Of a stretch of 21,557 bases of DNA, positions 1 through 7,433 are shown piece after piece. The notes below the pieces were generated by a model that worked only from the letters and a program-made list of their open reading frames with translations, did not search any database and was not told the origin of the DNA. The stretch is taken from NCBI GenBank assembly GCA_035301285.1, contig DATGUN010000025.1, positions 1 through 21,557 on the forward strand, written 5' to 3'. Each line of letters opens with the position of its first letter. Positions within the stretch are counted from its first letter, which is position 1. The position numbers and the translations under genes were made by a program. Source of the DNA: DATGUN01 sp035301285 (lineage in GTDB: Bacteria; Bacillota; Bacilli; Bacillales; Amphibacillaceae).

Positions 1-1
1 T

Positions 2-67
2 GAAGGCATTTACATCGTAGGGGGTGATTTCTTCTTCGGAAATGTCGAGTTCGGGTTTAATAGATAG
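2..67 (+). CDS. possible 3' end of an upstream gene (partial)
   Basis: The only + frame open from the window edge reads 21 codons and stops at TAG 65-67. The predicted tail is EGIYIVGGDFFFGNVEFGFN plus Arg. It ends 39 bases before the GHL10 gene, which would suit an operon. I do not recognise the tail. The opposite strand is also open over the same stretch and reads an equally protein-like, acidic peptide, but it has no start codon inside the window. Which strand is coding cannot be settled from this fragment. Confidence 0.3.
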   Translation, partial: EGIYIVGGDFFFGNVEFGFNR

Positions 68-106
68 GATGGGCCAGAAAATCTAATTAGGAAAGGGGAA
101 CGATTC

Positions 107-2005
107 TTGATGTCAGGAAAACGTTTTATATGGAAGCGCTTTATAACATATGCCATGCTCGTGGGGTTACTTGTTTTCCCGTTAGGTTATGTGGGTGCGG
201 AGCAAACAGATGATGCCAAACAAAAAGCGATTGATGACGCTACACAAGAAAGCCAGTTTTCCCCGAGTGAACGAAAGGATGATATCGAAGAAGTAGATGA
301 TATCCGTGATATCGTAACAGAATTGGAGGAGACCGGAGCTATTGAAGATGAGGAAGTTGTCAGACACTTGCAGACCCATCTGAAATCTGTCCGTCATTTT
401 GAACAGCAACAGCATACAGAAAAGGTTGTTAAACATTTGGATCATTTCAGGGAACTGACTAAGCAGAAAAATAATATGGATCTCATTTCAGATGAAGGGT
501 ATGAGAAATTGCAAATGGCTGCTGTGTCCTTAATGGTCAACATACAGGGAGACGATGCTGTTTCTTCGCAAAAACAACTCTTCCGTTCATCATGGATCGC
601 ATCAGTTGATAACATTGATTGGCCATCGGAGCAAGGCTTATCCGCCGATGAGCAAAAAGATGAACTGAAAAATGCCCTTGATGCCGATAAGGAAGCAGGA
701 ATGAATGCAACAATCGTCCAGATCAAACCCGCGGCCGACGCTTTTTTTCCGTCGGACTATGCGCCTTGGTCCAAATACCTGACTGGTGAGCAAGGAAAAG
801 ATCCTGGATATGATCCTGTTTCATTTGCTGTTGAGGAAGCACATGCACGGAATATGGAATTTCATGCTTGGATGAACCCGTATCGTGTAGCCAATGACAC
901 GACGGATACAGGTGATCTTGTAGAAGGTCATCCCGCACGTGAACATCCGGAGTGGGTCATCGAATACGGTGGACAACTCTACTATGATCCAGGTAACCCC
1001 GATGCACGCGAATACATTATCGATAGTTTCCTTGAAGTCGTGGAAAACTATGATGTCGATGCAATCCATATGGATGACTATTTCTATCCATATCCCGTCG
1101 AAGGGGAGACATTCGATGATGAGGAGACGTATCAGGAATATGGGGCGGATCAGTTTGACGACAAAGAAGACTGGCGGCGACATAACGTTGATGTATTTGT
1201 CGAGGAATTATCGGAAGGAATCAAAGATATAGATAGCCATGTCAAATTGGGTATCAGCCCGTTCGGGATTTGGCGGAATGCATCCACAGATCCAGAAGGC
1301 TCGGATACGAACGGACTGGAAAGTTATGACGATCTTTATGCGGATACCAAAAAGTGGGTGGAACATGAATGGATCGATTATATCAATCCACAAATCTATT
1401 GGTATTTTGAAAATCCTCCCGCAGCTTACGAAAAATTAGCGGATTGGTGGTCTGACTTAGTCGCGGATAAAGATGTTCATTTGTATACGGGACATGCGGC
1501 ATACCAGATTGGTTCTGGAGGAGAATGGGACGATCCCGAGGAAGTTCCTGATCAGCTTGCTTATAATACCAGTTTGAACATCGATGGAAGCGTCTTTTTC
1601 AGTCACCAAGATCTGGTAGACAATCCGCTAGGGATCACAGACCGATTGAAAAATGATTTGTTCAAGAATCCAGCACTTGTTCCGACGATGTCTTGGCTCG
1701 GAGGAGAGGCACCGGAAAAACCGGATCTATTATCTGTGAAGTCAACCGATGAAGGAAACGAAGTCGAATGGGAGGACGCAGATGATGAATCTGCCTATTA
1801 TGTGATTTACAGGTTTGAAGATGATAGCGATGTCGATTTGGACGACCCGAATCATATGATTGAAACAGTACGCAATGACGGGGATGACAGACAGTCGTTT
1901 GTAGATGATGCTGTTGAGGGGACCGATTATTCTTACGGGGTAACATCCGTCGATCGTCTGCATCATGAGAGTGATCCAAGTGATTTTATAACACCGGGTG
2001 ATTGA
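107..2005 (+). CDS. secreted FIMAH-GHL10 (YngK-like, DUF187) glycoside hydrolase with Fn3-like tail
   Basis: This is a predicted exported glycoside hydrolase of 632 residues. Residues 1-31 form a signal peptide: a basic start, a hydrophobic core and a likely cut after VGA. Residues about 62-145 are helical and match the FIMAH domain pattern of Gram-positive surface proteins (IRDIVTELEETGAIED, HLQTHLKSVRHF, then VKHLDHF). Residues about 160-515 are the GHL10/DUF187 barrel: SSWIASVD at the first strand, FHAWMNPYRV at 252-261, and AIHMDDYFYPYP at 319-330 with paired Asp 323/324 as likely active-site acids. Residues about 537-632 look like a fibronectin type III domain. The family is related to B. 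subtilis YngK and is thought to act on wall or other polysaccharides; the exact substrate is unknown. TTG 107 and ATG 110 both lie behind the AAAGGGGA box at 92-99, and either could be the start. The protein is strongly acidic, as in salt-adapted bacteria. A terminator follows. Confidence 0.88.
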   Translation: MMSGKRFIWKRFITYAMLVGLLVFPLGYVGAEQTDDAKQKAIDDATQESQFSPSERKDDIEEVDDIRDIVTELEETGAIEDEEVVRHLQTHLKSVRHFEQQQHTEKVVKHLDHFRELTKQKNNMDLISDEGYEKLQMAAVSLMVNIQGDDAVSSQKQLFRSSWIASVDNIDWPSEQGLSADEQKDELKNALDADKEAGMNATIVQIKPAADAFFPSDYAPWSKYLTGEQGKDPGYDPVSFAVEEAHARNMEFHAWMNPYRVANDTTDTGDLVEGHPAREHPEWVIEYGGQLYYDPGNPDAREYIIDSFLEVVENYDVDAIHMDDYFYPYPVEGETFDDEETYQEYGADQFDDKEDWRRHNVDVFVEELSEGIKDIDSHVKLGISPFGIWRNASTDPEGSDTNGLESYDDLYADTKKWVEHEWIDYINPQIYWYFENPPAAYEKLADWWSDLVADKDVHLYTGHAAYQIGSGGEWDDPEEVPDQLAYNTSLNIDGSVFFSHQDLVDNPLGITDRLKNDLFKNPALVPTMSWLGGEAPEKPDLLSVKSTDEGNEVEWEDADDESAYYVIYRFEDDSDVDLDDPNHMIETVRNDGDDRQSFVDDAVEGTDYSYGVTSVDRLHHESDPSDFITPGD

Positions 2006-2039
2006 TAGGGAAACCAGCATAAGATTTTTATGAAAGAAA

Positions 2040-2067
2040 GGCTGCCCTTTTTAGGGTGGCCATTTTT
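2040..2067 (+). terminator. rho-independent terminator after the GHL10 gene
   Basis: A nine-pair stem (GGCTGCCCT at 2040-2048 with AGGGTGGCC at 2053-2061, two G-U pairs) closes a TTTT loop and is followed by five T at 2063-2067. It lies 35 bases after the stop codon, so the GHL10 gene is separated from the nagZ operon. Confidence 0.85.
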
Positions 2068-2231
2068 CTATAAAATGCGCTCATGACCAATGTCGCACGG
2101 GGAATAGAAACCGGAGTTGTTATGGTAGATATGAGGTCACTCGTAATTGAAATCATAAATAGGCATATGTATGTATTATAATCGTCCAGATCCATTGTGT
2201 GCGTTTCTATTGATTTCAATATGAATAAGTG

Positions 2232-2246
2232 TGAAATTAAATTTCA
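2232..2246. promoter_or_regulatory. 15-bp perfect palindrome upstream of the nagZ promoter
   Basis: TGAAATT, a central A, then AATTTCA form perfect seven-base arms ending two bases before the cre box. Its place just upstream of the -35 suits a second, sugar-specific regulator (a GntR- or RpiR/MurR-type protein, for example), but no such gene is in the window. It could also be chance in an AT-rich stretch. Confidence 0.4.
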
Positions 2247-2247
2247 A

Positions 2248-2284
2248 TGAAAACGTTGACAAGAGAAATATTATTCATTACACT
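2248..2284 (+). promoter_or_regulatory. sigma-A promoter with overlapping CcpA cre box (nagZ operon)
   Basis: TGAAAACGTTGACA at 2248-2261 matches the consensus TGWAANCGNTNWCA at every position. Its right half doubles as a perfect -35 (TTGACA, 2256-2261). After exactly 17 bases comes TACACT (2279-2284), a 4/6 match to the -10. The transcript would start near 2291, giving a leader of about 85 bases before nagZ. A cre over the -35 is the classic position for CcpA repression, so the operon is predicted to be shut off on preferred sugars. The 371-bp gene-free stretch 2006-2376 holds the upstream terminator, this promoter with its palindromes, and a GGAATATTT direct repeat (2298 and 2338). Confidence 0.82.
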
Positions 2285-2376
2285 GTGAATTAATTAAGGA
2301 ATATTTAAAAGAAAAGACGACCGACTGTAAATAATTCGGAATATTTTAATTTATATTTTTATAACGGAGGGATTTG

Positions 2377-3978
2377 TTGCAAACACGACATAACATGTCA
2401 CAGAAAGAAAAAATCGGACAGCTGTTCATGTTTGGTTTTGAAGGTACAGAAGTTACAAGTGGTGTTTTGAGTATGATTGAAGAGGAAAAAGTCGGTTCCA
2501 TCTGCTTGTTTCCGAGAAATATAGAATCACCGGGACAAGTAAAGAAAATGAATGCAGATTTACAAAGAGCAGCGGAACAGGCTGGACATAAGGTGCCGTT
2601 GATCATATCCATCGATCAGGAAAATGGCATTGTACGGAGACTGAAAAAGGGTGTCACGGCATTCCCGGGAAGTATGCTGCTTGGTGCTACCGGGGATGTT
2701 GAGGCGGTGACAGACGTCAGTCATGCGACGGCCAAAGAATTGGATGCACTCGGCGTGAATGTGAACCTGGCACCTGTACTGGATGTCAACAATAATCCGT
2801 ATAACCCTGTGATTGGTGTACGCTCTTTCGGGGCTCATGCTGAAGATGTTGCCGAATATGGAAGGGCTTTCATAAAGGGGCATCGTGATAAGGGTGTCAT
2901 GACATGTGTAAAGCACTTCCCGGGCCATGGCGATACATCAGTCGACTCGCATAAGGCACTCCCTCTGGTTAAACATCCGATGGAACGGTTGAAAAAAGTA
3001 GAATTGTATCCGTTTTCCAAAGTATTGGAATCGGGAGTGGATGCAGTCATGACCAGTCACATTCACTTTTCGAATCTTGATGATAAAAGTGTCCCGTCAT
3101 CTTTATCAAAAAATGTGACAACACATCTATTGCGTGACGAGATGGGGTATCAAGGTGTTGTCATAACGGACTCCCTGGAAATGAATGCGATACAGGATTC
3201 TATGGGCACGGTTGAGGGGGTCATCGAAGCATTCAAGGCAGGGGCAGACATCCTCCTGGTTTCCCACACACGGCAGTTACAGAAACAGGCGATCAAAAGA
3301 ATGGAGAATGCTGTCCATACGGGAGAGATTACAGAAAAGCAACTTGACCGGGCTGTTGATCGTATCTTGAACCTGAAGAAAAAGTACCTGTCGGATCAAC
3401 ATCCCCATGAACAGGTAAGTGTTCCGACATTTGTTGGTGGCGAGGATCATAGAGCCTTGGCACGTCAGTATTATGAACGTGGTGTGACAGTCTTGAAAGG
3501 GAATGACATGCTTCCGGTAAAGGTAACTCCAGATGACATTGTTTTGGCGATTACGGTCCGAACCGAAGTTCATTCCGACATCGAGGAAGAACAACATCAG
3601 GAAATGGATTTATCGGCTGTGATTAAAGACCACCACATGAATGTAAAAGGATGGACTATCCGTCCAACACCTGATCAAAGTGATATCACAGCTATTTGTG
3701 ATGCTGCCGATCATAGCGACATGGTGATTATCGGCACGGATAACGCGTTCACGTTTCAACAACAGGTTCAGCTTATAAAGAGGTTGGAGGAAAGCGGAAA
3801 ACCATTGATTGTGATTGCACTCAGGGGACCGTACGACTTTTCAAGTTTTCCGGAGGTGCCTGTGTTCATTGCTGCTTATGAACCATCAACGGCAGCAATG
3901 AGAGCGGCTGTGGATATCTTGTTCGGAAAAGTGGAACCAAAAGGCAAGCTCCCTGTAACACTTCCTGGCATGGAATGA
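2377..3978 (+). CDS. nagZ: GH3 beta-N-acetylglucosaminidase (NagZ type), cytoplasmic
   Basis: This enzyme removes beta-linked GlcNAc from wall fragments or chito-oligosaccharides. Numbering from TTG 2377 (533 residues), residues about 8-340 form the GH3 barrel. The NagZ signature KHFPGHGD lies at 179-186. The Asp-His pair that serves as acid/base in this family is D190/H192, in VDSH. The nucleophile is D265, in VVITDSLEM. Residues about 350-533 form the C-terminal alpha/beta domain, ending GKLPVTLPG, as in the two-domain Firmicute NagZ. No signal peptide or lipobox is present, unlike the exported B. subtilis enzyme, so it should act inside the cell on imported sugar. Of the two adjacent TTG codons (2374, 2377), the second has the normal six-base gap from GGAGG (2366-2370). 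It is the first gene after the cre-controlled promoter, 113 bases before the importer genes. Confidence 0.93.
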   Translation: MQTRHNMSQKEKIGQLFMFGFEGTEVTSGVLSMIEEEKVGSICLFPRNIESPGQVKKMNADLQRAAEQAGHKVPLIISIDQENGIVRRLKKGVTAFPGSMLLGATGDVEAVTDVSHATAKELDALGVNVNLAPVLDVNNNPYNPVIGVRSFGAHAEDVAEYGRAFIKGHRDKGVMTCVKHFPGHGDTSVDSHKALPLVKHPMERLKKVELYPFSKVLESGVDAVMTSHIHFSNLDDKSVPSSLSKNVTTHLLRDEMGYQGVVITDSLEMNAIQDSMGTVEGVIEAFKAGADILLVSHTRQLQKQAIKRMENAVHTGEITEKQLDRAVDRILNLKKKYLSDQHPHEQVSVPTFVGGEDHRALARQYYERGVTVLKGNDMLPVKVTPDDIVLAITVRTEVHSDIEEEQHQEMDLSAVIKDHHMNVKGWTIRPTPDQSDITAICDAADHSDMVIIGTDNAFTFQQQVQLIKRLEESGKPLIVIALRGPYDFSSFPEVPVFIAAYEPSTAAMRAAVDILFGKVEPKGKLPVTLPGME

Positions 3979-4091
3979 AACATCAATATGCAATAAAAAA
4001 TAAAAAGGGGGTGTCATATCAGCGGAAAAAATGCGTCTGATGGATTAATCACTTTTTTAGCGTAAAGATAATTTTTAAAGGAGGAGAAGTC

Positions 4092-5372
4092 ATGAAAAAG
4101 TATGTTTATATTCCCTTGATGCTACTGGCAATGCTCGTTGTTGTTTCAGCTTGCTCCGGTTCAGACAAAAACGCTGATGGCGATGGAAAGGAAACAATTG
4201 AATTTTGGACGTTATCGCTGAGTGATTACTCTGATTTTTTTGAAGGAGTCATCGATGATTTTGAAGAAGAGAATCCGGATGTTGAAGTGAAATTGCTTGA
4301 TGTGCCTGCTGGTGACATCGAGGAAAAGTTGGTCGCAGCGGTGAGCTCCGGTGAAGCTCCGGACGTGGTGAACCTGAATCCCCAGTTTTCTTATCAACTT
4401 GCAGGTGAGGATGCACTATTAGATCTAGAGGATGAAGTATCTGACGAGGAGAAAGATCGTTATGTCGATGCTGCTTGGGATGCCAACAAGTACAATGGGG
4501 AAACATTCGGCATTCCGTATACGGTATCTTCGGAATTGACCGTTTACAATGGTGATATTTATGAAGAAGCGGGATTGGATCCGGAAGAAGCCCCGGAAAC
4601 ATATGAAGAGGCGAAAGAGCATTCGGAAATCATCAATGAGGAAACGGGGAAGTATGGCTTTTATCCTGCTTTGGATGAGTCCAAGACCATCATTTACATG
4701 CAACAGTTCGGCGCTGATCTGACAAATGAAGAGGGGACAGAAGCGGCTTTCAATACTGAAGAAGGGCTGGAGATGTTCGAATACTTCACAGATATGTATC
4801 AGGATGGGTTGATCCCAGACGAAGCATTATCCCGTGATAATTCCCAACAACAAGGTATCGACAGGTATTCATCAGGTGAAGTATCCATTTTCCCTGGTCC
4901 TGTTTTCTTGAGGCAATATGATGCAAACTCACCGGATATCTATGATGCATCAAAGGTTTCCAAACCACTTGAAGGCAAATCCGGCGATGTTTCTTTAGGC
5001 GTGCATAATTTCGTCATTCCGGAACAAACGGAACACAAGGATGCAGCCGTCGACTTTGCACTCTTTATATCCAATCCGGAAAATCAGCTTGCTTGGGGTA
5101 AAGAAGCACCAGTCATTCCTTCGGCAGAGGAAGCTCTGGAAGATGACTATTTCACAGAATCATCCTCTGATCCGATGGACGAAGCACGTGTTGAAAACGC
5201 AGAGACGGTGAAAAGTGGAGACGCCATTGTCATGGAACCTCCATTGCACAACAGGAAGCGATTGGTCGATTCCATGCATGACTGGCTTGAAAAATCCATG
5301 CGTGGCGAGGTGTCACCACAAGAAGCGCTTGACGGTGCGGAGGAAGAATGGAACGAACTGCTTGCCGAATAA
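4092..5372 (+). CDS. sugar ABC transporter substrate-binding lipoprotein (family 1)
   Basis: A 426-residue extracellular solute-binding protein of the COG1653 family. Residues 1-20 are a lipoprotein signal ending in the lipobox VSAC, with Cys21 as the lipidated residue, so it is anchored outside the membrane. The mature protein starts with a short polar linker, then the typical TIEFWTLSLSDYSDFFEGVI region, where sugar-binding proteins of this family bind the ligand, and SGEAPDVVNLNP at about 90-101. It is acidic throughout. AAAGGAGGAG sits just before the ATG. Two permease genes follow, forming an importer of the MalEFG type. The neighbouring NagZ suggests an amino-sugar oligosaccharide as cargo; this is inferred from context, not from binding-site residues. 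Confidence 0.92.
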   Translation: MKKYVYIPLMLLAMLVVVSACSGSDKNADGDGKETIEFWTLSLSDYSDFFEGVIDDFEEENPDVEVKLLDVPAGDIEEKLVAAVSSGEAPDVVNLNPQFSYQLAGEDALLDLEDEVSDEEKDRYVDAAWDANKYNGETFGIPYTVSSELTVYNGDIYEEAGLDPEEAPETYEEAKEHSEIINEETGKYGFYPALDESKTIIYMQQFGADLTNEEGTEAAFNTEEGLEMFEYFTDMYQDGLIPDEALSRDNSQQQGIDRYSSGEVSIFPGPVFLRQYDANSPDIYDASKVSKPLEGKSGDVSLGVHNFVIPEQTEHKDAAVDFALFISNPENQLAWGKEAPVIPSAEEALEDDYFTESSSDPMDEARVENAETVKSGDAIVMEPPLHNRKRLVDSMHDWLEKSMRGEVSPQEALDGAEEEWNELLAE

Positions 5373-5443
5373 GCGTTATGGCTGGTGAAAGATGTTTGGG
5401 AAATCATCTCCAAAAACAATTTAACGGAATATTATTTTCACAA

Positions 5444-5477
5444 AGGAAGAGGATTGAGTGCGTTTCGTCCTCTTCCT
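5444..5477 (+). promoter_or_regulatory. intergenic stem-loop between binding-protein and permease genes
   Basis: A ten-pair perfect stem (AGGAAGAGGA with TCCTCTTCCT) encloses a 14-base loop. A clean T-run is missing, so it is a poor full terminator. Its place after a binding-protein gene fits an element that stabilises or partly ends the upstream message, making more binding protein than permease. The 162-bp gap holds no gene. Confidence 0.6.
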
Positions 5478-5534
5478 CTTGCCTAAGAGAAACCTTTAGA
5501 ATCGGGGTTATTTTTTGAGATTGGAGGGTTTCAT

Positions 5535-6404
5535 ATGAAAAAGAGAAGGATGCTGACGCCTTATTTATTTCTATTGCCAGGCTGTATCATTCTGGGGGTA
5601 TTCATTTTCTATCCGATGATACGGGCGATATGGCTTAGTTTCATGGACTACAATATGCTCTCTGACCCCGAATTTGTCGGTGTAGATAATTACGTCGAAT
5701 TATTCCATGATGAACTTTTCTGGAAGACTATATTCCATTCGCTTATCTATTTGGTGACGGTCGTTCCAGCACTTGTTATCATTCCTATATTTTTGGCCAT
5801 TCTGGTGAATCAAAATGTAAAAGGGGTCAACGCCTTCAGGTCGATTTATTATATCCCTTTCGTTACATCGATTGTGGTTGTCGGCATCACATGGGAATGG
5901 GTGTATAAAGAAAATGGTCTGTTGAACTATATGCTTGAACAGATGGGCTTTACCGATGAACCTGTAAAATGGCTGACAACAACATCGACGGCATTATTTG
6001 CGGTTATCGTTGTTACAATCTGGAAGAGCTTGCCTGTCTATATGATCATTTATTTGGGGGGACTACAGTCCATCTCACACGATTTGTATGAAGCATCGAG
6101 AATAGACGGGGCGAACTGGTGGAAACAAACACTTTTTGTAACCATTCCACAGTTGAAACCCTATGTTTTCTTGGTTGCTGTGATGTCATCCATAAATGCC
6201 TTGAAGGTGTTCGAGGAAATCTATGTGATGACCGATGGCGGACCATTACATAGTTCGGAAACATTGGTTTTCTATATTTACAGGGAAGCATTCGATCAAT
6301 TGAACATGGGGTATGCAAGTGCCGCCGGCGTTATATTGTTTTTGATTACCTTGGTATTTGCGGCATTGAACATGAGATTCCTTGGTGGGGACAATACTGA
6401 ATAG
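5535..6404 (+). CDS. sugar ABC transporter permease (MalF/UgpA type)
   Basis: This 289-residue inner-membrane protein has about six hydrophobic segments, the first at residues 8-32 (YLFLLPGCIILGVFIFYP). The ATPase-docking EAA loop is at about 186-209, with EASRIDGANWWKQ, then FVTIPQLKP. C-terminal to it is the VMTDGGP stretch typical of MalF-like sugar permeases. A GGAGGG box precedes ATG 5535. The next permease starts 14 bases after the stop, so the two are clearly co-translated. It should form the heterodimeric membrane channel with that second permease, fed by the preceding lipoprotein. Confidence 0.93.
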   Translation: MKKRRMLTPYLFLLPGCIILGVFIFYPMIRAIWLSFMDYNMLSDPEFVGVDNYVELFHDELFWKTIFHSLIYLVTVVPALVIIPIFLAILVNQNVKGVNAFRSIYYIPFVTSIVVVGITWEWVYKENGLLNYMLEQMGFTDEPVKWLTTTSTALFAVIVVTIWKSLPVYMIIYLGGLQSISHDLYEASRIDGANWWKQTLFVTIPQLKPYVFLVAVMSSINALKVFEEIYVMTDGGPLHSSETLVFYIYREAFDQLNMGYASAAGVILFLITLVFAALNMRFLGGDNTE

Positions 6405-6417
6405 GAGGTGCTGTACA

Positions 6418-7245
6418 ATGCAAAAAAAAGCCTTTAAAAAACTTGGTATTTATGCATTATTGGTATTTGTGGCGATCATCATGATTGGACCTTTCTTATG
6501 GCTTTTGTCAACGGCTCTTAAATCCGGAGGGGAAAATATCTTTGCGTATCCGCCTAAATTGATTCCCGAACATTTGACATTCATGAACTTCGTTAAAGTT
6601 TTTTCTGCTTTTCCGTTTTGGACGTACCTTCTCAACAGTACAATCGTCACAACGATCACTGTGATATTGAACGTCCTGCTTTGCTCATTGGCGGCATATC
6701 CATTGGCACGGATGAAGTTCAAAGGACGGAATGTCATATTCGTTTTGGTATTATGTACGTATATGCTTCCGTTTCAATTGTTGATGGTCCCAATCTATAT
6801 ATTGGCCGTCAATCTCGGCCTGCAAAACACGTATGCCGGCTTGTTTTTGCCTCATATCACAACGGCATTCGGTATCTTTCTCATGCGGCAGGCATTCATG
6901 AAGATTCCTTATGAAATGGATGAGTCTGCTCGAATGGATGGAGCCAATAGTTTTCAGATTTGGCTGCGGATTTTGATGCCGCTCGTTAAACCTTCCATCG
7001 CTACATTAGCGATTTTCGCATTTGTTCTAGCTTGGGATGACTTTTTATGGCCGCTGATCATTACAAGCGATCAGAGTATGTACACACTACCGCTGGGAGT
7101 CAATATGTTGACGGGTACGTTTGCATCTGATTGGAGATTGATTGCGGCAGGTTCGATTTTATCTATGATCCCGATTATTATCGTATTTGTATTTTTCCAG
7201 AGATATTTTATGTCTGGCGCTATGAGCGGATCAGTCAAAGGGTAA
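6418..7245 (+). CDS. sugar ABC transporter permease (MalG/UgpE type)
   Basis: This 275-residue protein has six predicted membrane segments, starting at residues 9-32. The EAA loop is at about 168-191 (DESARMDGANSFQ, then LMPLVKP). ATG 6418 is chosen as the start because GGAGG (6404-6408) lies nine bases upstream; a longer reading from 6382 would overlap the previous gene and lacks a ribosome site. It completes the importer together with the MalF-type partner. No ATPase gene follows. In Bacillaceae this class of importer is normally powered by a shared, unlinked MsmX-type ATPase, so the absence is expected rather than a defect. Confidence 0.93.
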   Translation: MQKKAFKKLGIYALLVFVAIIMIGPFLWLLSTALKSGGENIFAYPPKLIPEHLTFMNFVKVFSAFPFWTYLLNSTIVTTITVILNVLLCSLAAYPLARMKFKGRNVIFVLVLCTYMLPFQLLMVPIYILAVNLGLQNTYAGLFLPHITTAFGIFLMRQAFMKIPYEMDESARMDGANSFQIWLRILMPLVKPSIATLAIFAFVLAWDDFLWPLIITSDQSMYTLPLGVNMLTGTFASDWRLIAAGSILSMIPIIIVFVFFQRYFMSGAMSGSVKG

Positions 7246-7433
7246 TGGTATATGGCAATATAATCGGTGTTTTTTTAAGGGAAGGTGTGTTGATGATGAG
7301 GGGAAGACTTTCCATTTTTTCGATGTCGCATCGTTTATGGAACATTCGCTGCGTGTAGAAATGTGATTTCAGGATGGGCGTTTTTTTCGGAATGTTAGAT
7401 ATGGTTGATATATCGAGTGATAGAGGAGAATGC

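Noticed and set aside
2028..2219. 63-residue - strand reading frame in the gap before nagZ
   Set aside because: It runs through the terminator of the GHL10 gene, has no convincing ribosome site and no family resemblance. The same stretch also has a short + strand frame (2083-2181), so both look like chance.
6382..6417. longer N-terminus for the second sugar permease
   Set aside because: It would overlap the previous gene and lacks a ribosome site, whereas ATG 6418 follows GGAGG at normal spacing.
7293..7358. 21-residue + strand frame after the second sugar permease, with a purine-rich stretch upstream
   Set aside because: Too short and unlike any known peptide; the ribosome site is poor and nothing else supports it.
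7358..7387. possible terminator before the acetyltransferase gene (GAAAT/ATTTC hairpin then T7)
   Set aside because: The stem is only five mostly A-T pairs and is ten bases from the T-run, too weak to call an operon end.
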